A DNA stretch of 45,405 bases from the NCBI GenBank assembly GCA_049519595.1, contig JBEKQP010000015.1, positions 1-45,405 of the forward strand. The letters are read 5' to 3'. This DNA is from CAWBRT01 sp049519595 (GTDB taxonomy: Bacteria; Acidobacteriota; Terriglobia; Terriglobales; Acidobacteriaceae). The notes under the pieces are model-generated. The model did no database searches, was not told the DNA's origin, and saw only the letters and a program-made list of their open reading frames with translations. The translations under genes and the position numbers were made by a program. This document shows, piece by piece, positions 8,019-16,127 of the stretch (positions within the stretch are counted from its first letter, which is position 1; each line of letters opens with the position of its first letter).

Positions 8019-9584
8019 CTATGAGATGCGCATCAGCTTCTGGCGGGACCAGGCAATCGTGCGCCGCATCGCTTCCGGCAAGGTATGCAGCAGGTCGGTG
8101 GCAATCATCGCCAGCTCACCCAGCCGGTCGCGCGCCAGGTCGCCGGCCATGCCATGCAGGTATACTGCGGCGCAAACCGCCAGTTCGGGGCGCTCGGGAA
8201 ACTGCGCCAAAAATCCGGCAACCATCCCGGTGAGGATATCGCCGGTGCCCCCGGTTGCCATGCCGGCATTTCCAGTCGGATTGATCCAAGCCTCACCGTT
8301 CGGCAAGGCTACGACGGTCCTGTGTCCTTTGAGCACCAGGATGCAGGCATGCTCGCTGGCGAAGCGGCGCGCCACGCCCAGCCGGTCGGCCTGTACCGCG
8401 CTCACCGAGGTTGCGGTCAATCTCGCCATCTCGCCGGGATGCGGAGTCAGAACCAAGGTTCGTTTCTCGCCGTTCAGCATCTTCGCCAAACCTTCGAAAG
8501 CGTTCAGGCCATCGGCATCGATCACGGTGGGCACGGCGGTGTTCAGGGCGATGTCCCGAACCAGTTCGCCGGTCTCGATATGGCGGCCGAGACCGGGACC
8601 GATGGCGATCACTGTCTTTGCCTTCATCACCTCCGGCAAATCCCCCAAGGCAAGATGTCCGAGAACGCCGGTTGCGGTCTCCGACAGCGCTTCGGTCATC
8701 AGCTCCGGCGCGTGGCCTGCCACCACCGGCAAGGCCGACCGGGGCGTGGCCACCGTCACTAGCCCTGCGCCGGCGCGCAACGCTGCCATGCCCGCCATGG
8801 CAGGCGCGCCTGATTTTCCAAAGGAACCGCCAATTACCAACACGTGACCAAAGCGGCCTTTGTTGGCATCGGGGACGCGCGGAGCCAGCAGCGGAGCCAC
8901 GTCCTGGGCGGTAATAGCGAACAGATTCAGGGAGGATGCGATCGCCTCCGGGGGAGAGCCGATGGGAGCCACAACGACGGGGCCCGACGAGAGGTTTCCG
9001 AAGAGATGCGCGGGCCGGGGAGCGGTAAAGGTGGCAATCGCGTCCGCCCGGGCAATGCCGCCAACCTGAGCCGTAAGCGCGTCGGAGTCGGCACCAGAGG
9101 GAATGTCAACGGCCAACACCTGAGCAGAGGCACCATTGATGGCCTCGATTGCCTCGGCGTAAAGCCCGGTTACCGGCGGACGGAAACCGGTTCCAAGAAT
9201 CGCATCGATAATCAGCTCGGCATTGCCCAGGCCGCGCGAGAGTTCATTGGCGAGTTCCTGCTCGTTGCGGATGACGACCGGGCGAAAAGGCAGCCGTGCG
9301 AACATTTTTGCGGCATCGCCGCGTAATTCGGCAGGGTCGGCGAGCAGCAGCACTTCGACCACTTTGCCAGCCTGGTGGAGCTTGCGGGCGGCGACAAATC
9401 CGTCTCCGCCATTGTTGCCTTTTCCGCAAACAATCGCGATTCGCGATGCTTCGGGAAAGTACTCGCGCGCCAAATTCGCGACCGCCGTGCCGGCGTTTTC
9501 CATCAGCGTCAGTGAATGGATACCGAAGCTTTCGGTGGTCAGCCGGTCGATTTCCCGCATCTCCGCCGCAGTGGTAATTTTCAT
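8019..9584 (-). CDS. nnr: Bifunctional NAD(P)H-hydrate epimerase / ADP-dependent dehydratase
   Basis: A 521-residue fused metabolite-repair enzyme. The N-terminal YjeF domain (about 1-215) epimerises damaged R-NAD(P)HX and shows CGKGNNGGDGFVAAR and DAILGTGFRPP. The C-terminal ribokinase-like domain (about 230-510) dehydrates S-NAD(P)HX with ADP and carries GKSGAPAMAG, IGPGLG, TPHPGEMARL and the NAGMATGGTGDILTGM loop with its catalytic Asp. I chose ATG 9584 (MKITTAAEMREIDRLT), preceded by a G-rich SD-like stretch, over the ATG at 9611, since family members begin at this motif. It sits upstream of tsaE on the same strand. Confidence 0.93.
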   Translation of the reverse strand: MKITTAAEMREIDRLTTESFGIHSLTLMENAGTAVANLAREYFPEASRIAIVCGKGNNGGDGFVAARKLHQAGKVVEVLLLADPAELRGDAAKMFARLPFRPVVIRNEQELANELSRGLGNAELIIDAILGTGFRPPVTGLYAEAIEAINGASAQVLAVDIPSGADSDALTAQVGGIARADAIATFTAPRPAHLFGNLSSGPVVVAPIGSPPEAIASSLNLFAITAQDVAPLLAPRVPDANKGRFGHVLVIGGSFGKSGAPAMAGMAALRAGAGLVTVATPRSALPVVAGHAPELMTEALSETATGVLGHLALGDLPEVMKAKTVIAIGPGLGRHIETGELVRDIALNTAVPTVIDADGLNAFEGLAKMLNGEKRTLVLTPHPGEMARLTATSVSAVQADRLGVARRFASEHACILVLKGHRTVVALPNGEAWINPTGNAGMATGGTGDILTGMVAGFLAQFPERPELAVCAAVYLHGMAGDLARDRLGELAMIATDLLHTLPEAMRRTIAWSRQKLMRIS

Positions 9585-9648
9585 GCGCGTGCCCCCGCCA
9601 AACACAGCCATCCGCGGAATAGATCTTGTTGATATCCGGGTGTAATCT

Positions 9649-10647
9649 TCATTCGCGTGCCTCCGCCAAGCTCAGCACCTCGCGGAGTTTGGCCGGATCT
9701 CCCATGACCACCAGGAAGTCGCCCGCCAGAATTGGGTCGGTCGATTTGGGGTTGAATTGCATTTTTTGATTTTCGCGCTTGATGGCCAATACGATGATTC
9801 CGAAATCCTGCCGCAGCTTTGAGGTATGCACCGTCTTGCCGACAAAAGAGCTGCCCTCGCCGATGCGGACCTCTTCGATATCGAGGCCCAGCTCTTCTTC
9901 CTGAATCATGGCCAGCTTCATGAAATCCAGCACATTGGGACGAAGAAACGAGTGCGCAATACGGTAGCCGATAAAAGCGTAGGGAGAAACGACTTCGTCG
10001 GCCCCGGCCGAACGCAGATGCTTCTCCGCGTGCTCCTCGCTTTCACGGGCAATGATCTTCAAACTTGAGTTCAAGCTGCGCGCCGCCAGCACGATGTAGG
10101 TATTGGCGGCATCCGTGGTGGTTGCGGCGACCAGTCCGGCGGCATGCTCAATGCCCGCCTGCCGCAGCACACTTTCGTTCGAGGCGTCGCCGGCAAGCAT
10201 TAAAAACTGGTCGTGATAACGATCTGCTTTCGCTGGATCGCTCTCGATCATGACGAACGGAACCGGACGCCGCGCGAGTTCGCGCGCCACGCTCCGCCCG
10301 ACTCGGCCGGCACCGCAGATAATGTAGTGATTCCTCAGACGGCCGATGTCACGTTCCATTTTTCGCCTTCCGAGCAATTCCCTGAACTCGAATTCTAGCA
10401 AAGCCTGGGTGACCGCCCCGAGCAGGAGGAAGACCAGGCCCACACCCATAATAATGAGAAAACAGTTGAAGACGCGGCCGGCGTGCGTGGCCGGCCCCTG
10501 GTAACCGATGGTGGTGAAGGTGGTGAGTACCAGGTAGAAGGAATCGAACAGCGACGTGCCTTCCAGGACGTTAAAGCCAAAGGTTCCGATGAACATGACT
10601 ACGACGATGGCCGCAGCCAGAACCACTATCTTGCGCCGAGCCCTCAT
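9649..10647 (-). CDS. Two-TM potassium channel with TrkA-N/TrkA-C (RCK) domains
   Basis: A 332-residue protein: one helix (7-27), a pore loop, a second helix (60-83), then TrkA-N (about 100-225, IICGAGRVGRSVARELARR) and TrkA-C (about 250-332). This is the MthK/Kch-type architecture: a tetrameric inner-membrane K+ channel gated through a ligand-binding RCK ring. The selectivity filter reads TTIGYQ (45-50) instead of TVGYG, an unusual last residue. The start at ATG 10647 has AGGGGGA just upstream; the open frame continues 93 codons further but that stretch is low in hydrophobic content and unlike the family. The 3' end lies 64 bp from the nnr start. Confidence 0.85.
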   Translation of the reverse strand: MRARRKIVVLAAAIVVVMFIGTFGFNVLEGTSLFDSFYLVLTTFTTIGYQGPATHAGRVFNCFLIIMGVGLVFLLLGAVTQALLEFEFRELLGRRKMERDIGRLRNHYIICGAGRVGRSVARELARRPVPFVMIESDPAKADRYHDQFLMLAGDASNESVLRQAGIEHAAGLVAATTTDAANTYIVLAARSLNSSLKIIARESEEHAEKHLRSAGADEVVSPYAFIGYRIAHSFLRPNVLDFMKLAMIQEEELGLDIEEVRIGEGSSFVGKTVHTSKLRQDFGIIVLAIKRENQKMQFNPKSTDPILAGDFLVVMGDPAKLREVLSLAEARE

Positions 10648-10862
10648 GCTTCCCCCTGGACCAGCGTCGCGCCTGACCCGAGAAGCGGATTTTACACCTG
10701 CGGCGGAGGGTTTCCGAAAGGACCCGGCACCCGAACCCAGATATGCATCGGGAATCAGAGGACTGCCTACCCTCCCGTCGTGTGAGACGGGCCGCCCTGC
10801 CGGTGTGCGCCAAGCGGTGTCAGGCTGATCTGTTGCGTAACGCATCATTCGATTTTGGCCCC

Positions 10863-10926
10863 AGTCACAAGCGGTTATGACTGCAGTCACGGTTATGGGA
10901 ACAAAGGGAGTTATATAGATAGTCAC
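10863..10926. repeat. Three AGTCAC-containing direct repeats
   Basis: AGTCAC occurs at 10863, 10885 and 10921, each followed by GGTTATG or GGTTGGC after zero to four bases. They lie in the divergent gap between the potassium channel gene (start 10647, minus) and the membrane-anchored unknown (start 11066, plus). They could be regulator binding sites; nothing ties them to a named factor. Confidence 0.35.
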
Positions 10927-11065
10927 GGTTGGCGGGAGAGCAATCGCCCGCCTATTGTCGCCCGGATGCTGAACAAGGTTAATACCGTCTCAACGGGTGC
11001 GGATGGTCCCGAGACTCGTACGGAGTGAGTTCGCCGGTGAGGGGATTCACGGTGGAGGGGCTCAG

Positions 11066-11767
11066 ATGTTCGGCCTTATTCTTATCGGCTGCTGGATAGT
11101 CCTGCTCATCGCGGCTGCGTTTATTATCAGCAAGTATCGACGGCGGCGGTTAAGAACGGTCGACGAGCGAGCCCAAGAATTGGGCTTTTCATTCGACGAC
11201 AACAGCAGTCCCTTCGATGGCTCGGAGGTACGCGGGCTCTCGGTTCTGCGGTGCGATCCCTCTGCCATCGTGAGCCGGATGATGACCGGCAAGATCGGCG
11301 CGTCCCCCGCAGTCATCTTCAACCTGATTTGCTATGGCCAGCACTGCCAATCGGTGAATGCGGTCACCATCGCCGCGTTTCGATCTCCCACGGGACGGTT
11401 GCCGCTGTTCCGGATTGGCGCGAAAGACGTGTTGCAAGGTCTCAAGACACGCATCGCCGGCCCTGACGCGAACGGCGAAACTGAATGTGAGTTTGGCAAG
11501 CGCTGTCTGCTGCAATGCGCGGCGAAGGACAACGCGCGTGACTTTCTTACGCCCCGTAAGCTCTCGGAACTTGAAGGATATGCCAAGAACCTCTGCATTG
11601 AATCGAGCGCCGATTGGGTTTTCGCCTATCGTCCGTGCACATGCCTGAAGCTTGAAGCATGGCCCGAGTTCATACGGGAGATACGTTCGATTGCCGGTGT
11701 CTTGTTTGGAGAGGGCTCCGAGAGCCCGATGCAGAACAAGGCTCACGCGGCTGCCGTCGGAGCCTGA
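11066..11767 (+). CDS. Membrane-anchored hypothetical protein
   Basis: GGAGGGG (11054-11060) is spaced 5 nt from ATG 11066, so I start here and not at 10997. The 233-residue product has one N-terminal transmembrane helix (MFGLILIGCWIVLLIAAAFIIS) followed by RRRR, so the rest should face the cytoplasm. The soluble part (about 30-233) is a mixed alpha/beta domain with several Cys (RCLLQCAAKDN, YRPCTCLKLE) and no motif I can assign. Its neighbours are unrelated. Function unknown. Confidence 0.7.
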   Translation: MFGLILIGCWIVLLIAAAFIISKYRRRRLRTVDERAQELGFSFDDNSSPFDGSEVRGLSVLRCDPSAIVSRMMTGKIGASPAVIFNLICYGQHCQSVNAVTIAAFRSPTGRLPLFRIGAKDVLQGLKTRIAGPDANGETECEFGKRCLLQCAAKDNARDFLTPRKLSELEGYAKNLCIESSADWVFAYRPCTCLKLEAWPEFIREIRSIAGVLFGEGSESPMQNKAHAAAVGA

Positions 11768-11843
11768 TAAGGCGAACGCGAAAGATAATCTGCGCTCGGC
11801 ACGACACTCCAAGTGATGTAACAAAAATTTGGGACACTAAACT

Positions 11844-12833
11844 TCAACGCACTGCAGCGCGCGATTTTGCTTTCAGGAGGCGCTTGCGCCTGACCCACCA
11901 GTACGCCAGCGCCAGTATCACCATCACTGCCGGCAGTGCCGCATAACCAAATTGCGGGTGCATCCGCAGAAAACCCCAGATGTAGGCAAGGCTCACGCCG
12001 AAGAGGATTATCGTGAGCATGATCTTCAGATAAAGCGCCGGTATGAAGCGCTGGGTTCGTGCGCCGAGGTACATTCCGGCAATTCCACCGAGACCGAAGC
12101 GGATGCCCAGAGCCCAGTCCGGGGCCACCAGCATTCCGTGCGTCTGGTAGAAAGGCGCCACCGACTGATAAAAGCCGACCCCGACCACGGAAGTGGCGAA
12201 GGTGCCCATCAGAGTTGCGCCGGCTATGGTATGCACGGGTAGGCCATAGATGGCGACGAAGAACGGAGCAATGATTGCTCCCCCGCCGATGCCGTAGATC
12301 CCGCCAACCAAGCCGACCACCAGGCTCAGCACGAAAATACCGCCCGGACTGCACCGATATCTTTGTTGATGAAATTCGAAGACCAATTCACGGGCGGTAA
12401 ACTTCACCAGGCGAACGCGCGATTCACCTTGAACACCAGGTGCATCGACTTTGTTGCGCGACTTGAATATGTCTGCGACCATGCGCAAGCCGACCCACAG
12501 CAACACGCAACCGACGAACGCCTTGAATCGTCCGGCGTCGGCCAGTACGGAAAGGCGGATGAATCCGCCGGCGATGACGCCCGGAGTGGTGCCGGCGATC
12601 ACGATCAATACCAAGGGCCAAAGGATGCGCTTCTCCCTCCAGTAGCGGTAAACGCCCGCAGGAATCGCGATCAGGTTAAAGACGAGATTGGTGGCGCTCA
12701 CGGCCGGGCCGGTGAGACCTAGAAAACTGATCTGGATTGGCAACAGCAGGAATGCGCCCGAGATGCCGACCATGGAGGTGAAGAAAGAAATGACAAAAGC
12801 AGCGAGCGGAGGTAACCACCACTGTGCTTCCAT
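11844..12833 (-). CDS. TauE/SafE-family sulfite/sulfonate exporter-like permease
   Basis: A 329-residue membrane protein with about eight to nine helices. It shows the two-repeat TauE/SafE pattern: FFTSMVGISGAFLLLPIQ near the N-terminus and GLVGGIYGIGGGAIIAPFF in the second half. The family moves sulfite, sulfoacetate or related organic anions across the inner membrane. The start at ATG 12833 has GGAGG five nt upstream (GGAGGAAAAATG). It is divergent from the aprBA operon with a 539-bp gap holding two CRP/FNR-type palindromes close to this gene's start, so export of sulfite or uptake of a sulfur anion linked to the Apr/Qmo pathway is a reasonable inference. Confidence 0.85.
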   Translation of the reverse strand: MEAQWWLPPLAAFVISFFTSMVGISGAFLLLPIQISFLGLTGPAVSATNLVFNLIAIPAGVYRYWREKRILWPLVLIVIAGTTPGVIAGGFIRLSVLADAGRFKAFVGCVLLWVGLRMVADIFKSRNKVDAPGVQGESRVRLVKFTARELVFEFHQQRYRCSPGGIFVLSLVVGLVGGIYGIGGGAIIAPFFVAIYGLPVHTIAGATLMGTFATSVVGVGFYQSVAPFYQTHGMLVAPDWALGIRFGLGGIAGMYLGARTQRFIPALYLKIMLTIILFGVSLAYIWGFLRMHPQFGYAALPAVMVILALAYWWVRRKRLLKAKSRAAVR

Positions 12834-12893
12834 TTTTCCTCCATTGGTGTTTCGGACGTGTAGCAAGATAGCGCCGATCGTGCCCACGCACCC

Positions 12894-12907
12894 GTGATCG
12901 TGATCAC
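12894..12907. promoter_or_regulatory. CRP/FNR-family operator, site 1
   Basis: Perfect GTGA-N6-TCAC (GTGATCGTGATCAC), the core recognised by CRP/FNR-family regulators. It lies 61 bp upstream of the tauE start (12833) and faces the aprBA operon on the other side. Confidence 0.6.
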
Positions 12908-12921
12908 TCTCATAGTGTGAC

Positions 12922-12935
12922 GTGACTTGGCTCAC
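12922..12935. promoter_or_regulatory. CRP/FNR-family operator, site 2
   Basis: A second perfect GTGA-N6-TCAC (GTGACTTGGCTCAC), centred 28 bp from site 1. Two such palindromes in 42 bp are unlikely by chance and suggest cooperative binding in the tauE/aprB divergent region. Confidence 0.6.
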
Positions 12936-13372
12936 CGCACGGAATGGTTTCGGAGGCCATCATAGGCCACGGTCAATTTGAAGCTACCGGAGGTTGGATG
13001 TCCGTATTCCGCGGGTTTCCGAAGTCCTCACGGCGCGGAGTACGCGTCAGCGGTACTTTGCCCGGCTCCGATTCCGCCTTTCTGTCACGGGGGTGGTCTG
13101 AATCGGTGTTTCCGGAGCAGAGCGATGGCGACCCCGCACGGCCCCCTCCTTGATCGTATCGCACTTCATCCACCCCTCTCCGGATGTCCGGGTTTACGGC
13201 ATAAATGGCGGCAGGTTTTTTCTCTTGTCTCTTTTCTTATTGCTGTTCGGCCGCCGGCAGTGGGCACGCTGCATGCCTCGGGCAATACGCACATTAAAGA
13301 AACGAGGCTCGACTCTATTCGGCCGGTCTAAATCAGGGCTTCATCGATTCAACGATGGCCTGGAGGTGATTA
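12936..13372. other. aprBA leader/upstream region without a gene
   Basis: I see no supported gene in these 437 bp. It contains a pyrimidine tract (about 13218-13243) and, directly before the aprB SD, a small hairpin GGC-tt-CATCG-(attcaa)-CGATG-GCC at 13337-13360. The hairpin abuts GGAGGTGAT (13362-13370) and could affect ribosome access or stabilise the 5' end. Promoter elements are not evident by eye. Confidence 0.4.
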
Positions 13373-13819
13373 GTGCCAAGTTATGTAATTCCCGATAAAT
13401 GCGACGGGTGCAAAGCACTGGACAAAACTGCGTGCCAGTACATTTGTCCCAACGACCTCATGGTTCTTGATAAAGAAAAAATGAAGGCGTTCAACCGCAG
13501 TCCCGAACTGTGCTGGGAATGCTACAACTGCGTCAAGATCTGCCCGACGCAGGCTGTGGAAGTTCGCGGATATGCGGACTTCGTTCCCCTCGGCGCTTCC
13601 GCGACGCCACTGCGCTCCACCGACTCGATCATGTGGACAGTGAAATTCCGGAATGGCACGCTGAAACGGTTCAAGTTCCCCATCCGCACGACCCCAGAGG
13701 GCACTGCCGTACCAAATGGCGGGTTCAAGACTCACACAGATCTCAAGAGCGCCGCGCTATGTACCGAGCCGGAAGCCCTGGGACTGCCAGCGGTCTTCAG
13801 CCTGAAGGGAGGCAACTAA
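13373..13819 (+). CDS. aprB: Adenylylsulfate reductase beta subunit (ferredoxin-type)
   Basis: A 148-residue iron-sulfur subunit of the cytoplasmic APS reductase, which passes electrons between the QmoABC complex and the FAD of AprA. Two [4Fe-4S] motifs are complete: Cys10, 13, 21, 25 and Cys47, 50, 53, 57 (CWECYNCVKICP). The C-terminal tail (about 105-148) is the part that wraps around AprA in known structures. Translation starts at GTG with a near-perfect SD (GGAGGTGAT). Its TAA overlaps the aprA ATG by one base (TAATG), so the two are translationally coupled. Length is normal for the family. Confidence 0.97.
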   Translation: MPSYVIPDKCDGCKALDKTACQYICPNDLMVLDKEKMKAFNRSPELCWECYNCVKICPTQAVEVRGYADFVPLGASATPLRSTDSIMWTVKFRNGTLKRFKFPIRTTPEGTAVPNGGFKTHTDLKSAALCTEPEALGLPAVFSLKGGN

Positions 13820-15744
13820 TGCCTAAGTTTGAGACTGTCATCGTCGAAACCGATCTACTTATCGTGGGCGGCGGCATGGCCGCGTGCGGAGCAGCCGTCG
13901 AAGCGGCTTACTGGGCCAAGGCAAACGGGTTGAAGGTCACGCTGGTCGACAAGGCCGCGGTGGACCGTTCCGGCGCCGTATCCCAGGGCCTCTCGGCCAT
14001 CAACCAGTACGTCGGCCTGCGGGACGGCGCCAACACCATCAAGGACTATGTGGACTACGTCCGCAACGACCTGATGGGTGTTACGCGCGAAGACCTGGTA
14101 GCCGACATCGCCCGTCACGTTGACTCGACCGTGCACCTATTCGAAAAATGGGGCCTGCCGATCTGGAAAGACGAGAAGGGCGCTTATGTTCATGAGGGCC
14201 GCTGGCAGCTCATGATCAACGGCGAGTCCTACAAGGTCGTGGTGGCGGAAGCCGCCAAGAACGCACTGCTGAAGACCGGCGTTGGAGAAATCTACGAGCG
14301 CGTCTTCATTACCGGTCCGTTGATGGATGGCGACCGTTGCGCGGGTGCGATCGGGTTCTCGGTGCGCGAGAACAAAGTGTACGTCTTCAAGTCCAAAGCC
14401 ACGCTGGTGGCCATGGGCGGCGCTGTGCACGTGTTCAAGCCGCGGAGTTCGGGCGAGGGCTTCGGCCGCGCCTGGTATCCACCGTTCAACACCGGCTCAT
14501 CGGCATATTTCACGCTGAAGGCCGGCGCGGAAATGACCTGCCAGGAAGTACGCTTCATCCCCGTGCGCTTCAAGGATGCCTACGGTCCGGTGGGCGCATG
14601 GTTCCTGCTGTTTAAGGCGCGCGCGACCAATGCCATGGGCGGCAACTACATGATCGAGCGCAAGGACGAGTTGCAGAAGTGGGGACCCTACGGAAGAGTA
14701 AAGCCGGTCCCGGCGAACCTGCGCAACTACCTTGGAATGCTCGACATCGCGGAGGGCAAGGGCCCGCTGTCGATGCGCACCGAGGAAGCCATGGCGGCCA
14801 TCGCCGAGCAGTATAAGGGCGACCCGAAGGCTTACGCGAAGAAGATGAAGGAACTGGAATCAGAGGCTTGGGAAGACTTCCTGGATATGACGATTTCACA
14901 GGCTCTGCTGTGGGCTGGAACCAACGTGCAGCCCGAACAGAAGTCCTCCGAAATCGCCCCCTCTGAGCCGCTCTTTATCGGTTCGCACTCCGGCGCTTCC
15001 GGCGCCTGGGTCAGCGGTTCCGAAGATCTCCAGACTGCCGAGACCAAGTCTCAGTACTTCTGGGGCTACTCGAATATGTCCACCGTCAAGGGTCTGTTCT
15101 GTGCGGGCGATGCGTCCGGCGCTTCGAGCCATAAGTTCTCATCCGGCTCGCATGCTGAAGGCCGCATGGCTGCCAAGTCCGCGATTAAGTTCGTCGTGGA
15201 AAACAATGCCGCTCCCAAGCTGGATCAGGCGGCGTTAGACGCGCAGATCAAGGAAATGATGAAGCCCCTGGATACCTTCGAACAATTCCAGAAGGCGACA
15301 TCAGACCCGGATGTCAACCCCAACTACATCAAGCCGCGCATGTTCATGCTGCGTCTGCAGAAGATCATGGACGAGTACGCGGGCGGCGTTTCGGCGCAGT
15401 TCACCACCAACAAGCCTTCTCTCGAGCGGGCCTTGGAACTGCTGGCTTTCTTGAAGGAAGACTCCGAGAAACTGGCGGCCGGCGATGCGAACGAACTGAT
15501 GCGGTGCTGGGAAAACATTCACCGTATGTGGCAGGCCGAAGCCCACGTGCACACCGTGTTGTTCCGTGAGGAAACGCGTTGGCCAGGCTATTACTTCCGG
15601 GCCGACACACCGAAGCTGGACGACGAAAAGTGGCATGTTTTCGCCAACTGCCGGTGCGATCCGAAGACCGGAAAGTGGGACGTGTTCACACGGCCCATCA
15701 TCCGAATCTTCGAAGACAAAGCCCAGGTAGCTGGAGCTAAATAG
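13819..15744 (+). CDS. aprA: Adenylylsulfate reductase alpha subunit
   Basis: A 641-residue flavoprotein that interconverts adenosine-5'-phosphosulfate and sulfite plus AMP. The FAD site begins TDLLIVGGGMAACGAAVEAA (about 11-30). Conserved AprA stretches are present: RSGAVSQGLSAINQYVG, YGPVGAWFLLFKA, and IGSHSGASGAWVSG, the last carrying an active-site His; the C-terminus has CWENIHRMWQAEAHVHTVLFREETRWPGYY (shown as a description). The start is ATG 13819 with GGGAGG upstream; the frame is open further 5' but that part overlaps aprB and is not AprA. Sequence alone here does not tell the reductive from the oxidative lineage; QmoABC is present but dsr genes are not in the window. Confidence 0.97.
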   Translation: MPKFETVIVETDLLIVGGGMAACGAAVEAAYWAKANGLKVTLVDKAAVDRSGAVSQGLSAINQYVGLRDGANTIKDYVDYVRNDLMGVTREDLVADIARHVDSTVHLFEKWGLPIWKDEKGAYVHEGRWQLMINGESYKVVVAEAAKNALLKTGVGEIYERVFITGPLMDGDRCAGAIGFSVRENKVYVFKSKATLVAMGGAVHVFKPRSSGEGFGRAWYPPFNTGSSAYFTLKAGAEMTCQEVRFIPVRFKDAYGPVGAWFLLFKARATNAMGGNYMIERKDELQKWGPYGRVKPVPANLRNYLGMLDIAEGKGPLSMRTEEAMAAIAEQYKGDPKAYAKKMKELESEAWEDFLDMTISQALLWAGTNVQPEQKSSEIAPSEPLFIGSHSGASGAWVSGSEDLQTAETKSQYFWGYSNMSTVKGLFCAGDASGASSHKFSSGSHAEGRMAAKSAIKFVVENNAAPKLDQAALDAQIKEMMKPLDTFEQFQKATSDPDVNPNYIKPRMFMLRLQKIMDEYAGGVSAQFTTNKPSLERALELLAFLKEDSEKLAAGDANELMRCWENIHRMWQAEAHVHTVLFREETRWPGYYFRADTPKLDDEKWHVFANCRCDPKTGKWDVFTRPIIRIFEDKAQVAGAK

Positions 15745-15751
15745 TGTCAAA

Positions 15752-15823
15752 GGGCGGGGCCTTCCACCCCACTACGCGTGAAAGCGCGCGTAGTCGGGAT
15801 GTGGCAAGTCCCGCCCGGTTTTT
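15752..15823 (+). terminator. Long hairpin with T-tract after aprA (terminator or attenuator)
   Basis: GGGCGGG (15752-15758) pairs with CCCGCCC (15810-15816); inside, ACTACGCG/CGCGTAGT (15771-15794) pair perfectly around TGAAAGCG, and the arms between are also largely complementary. GG and five T follow (15819-15823). It starts 7 nt after the aprA stop and precedes four more cluster genes, so partial termination or 3'-end protection of the aprBA message is likely. Confidence 0.7.
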
Positions 15824-15836
15824 CAAAAGAGGTCCC

Positions 15837-16109
15837 TTGGATACGTTGAACACACCCCATTGTCCCGACTGTAACGAACCAATGACAAAGTGGGAGAACC
15901 CGGAGCAGAACTCCTGGAGCGGCGAATACCAATACGTATGCTTCAACGATGAATGCCCCTACTTCATTCGGGGCTGGACTTGGATGCGGGAGAAGTTCAA
16001 TGTGAACGCTTCTTACCGTCACCGCTTCAATCCGGCCACGGGAGAGCGCGGACCGCTGCCCGTGTGGTCCAAGGATGCTTTGCGCAGCAATATTCTGACG
16101 ACTGAATAG
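15837..16109 (+). CDS. Zinc-ribbon-like small protein of the apr-qmo cluster
   Basis: The open frame begins at GTG 15744, but its first 31 codons lie in the hairpin region, so I start at TTG 15837 (AAGAGG four nt upstream), giving 90 residues; TTG 15846 is also possible. It has CPDC and CFNDEC, spaced like a zinc-ribbon or rubredoxin-like knuckle, within many aromatic residues (EYQYVCFNDECPYFIRGWTW). It lies between aprA and the YkgJ-like gene. A metal-binding assembly or electron-transfer helper is possible; this is inference from position and Cys pairs only. Confidence 0.65.
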   Translation: MDTLNTPHCPDCNEPMTKWENPEQNSWSGEYQYVCFNDECPYFIRGWTWMREKFNVNASYRHRFNPATGERGPLPVWSKDALRSNILTTE

Positions 16110-16127
16110 AATTAAGGAGGCCCTGCT

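Noticed and set aside
7840..8847. 335-codon plus-strand frame over nnr
   Set aside because: Antisense to the clearly conserved hydrate-repair enzyme; the first part lies in the 95-bp repeat; Ser/Arg/Pro-rich low-complexity translation.
10648..10926. 93-residue N-terminal extension of the K+ channel
   Set aside because: Not hydrophobic, not similar to channel N-termini, and includes the AGTCAC repeat array; a good start with SD exists at 10647.
15744..15836. 5' extension of the zinc-ribbon gene to GTG 15744
   Set aside because: These bases form a long terminator-like hairpin, and the translation there has no resemblance to a protein N-terminus.
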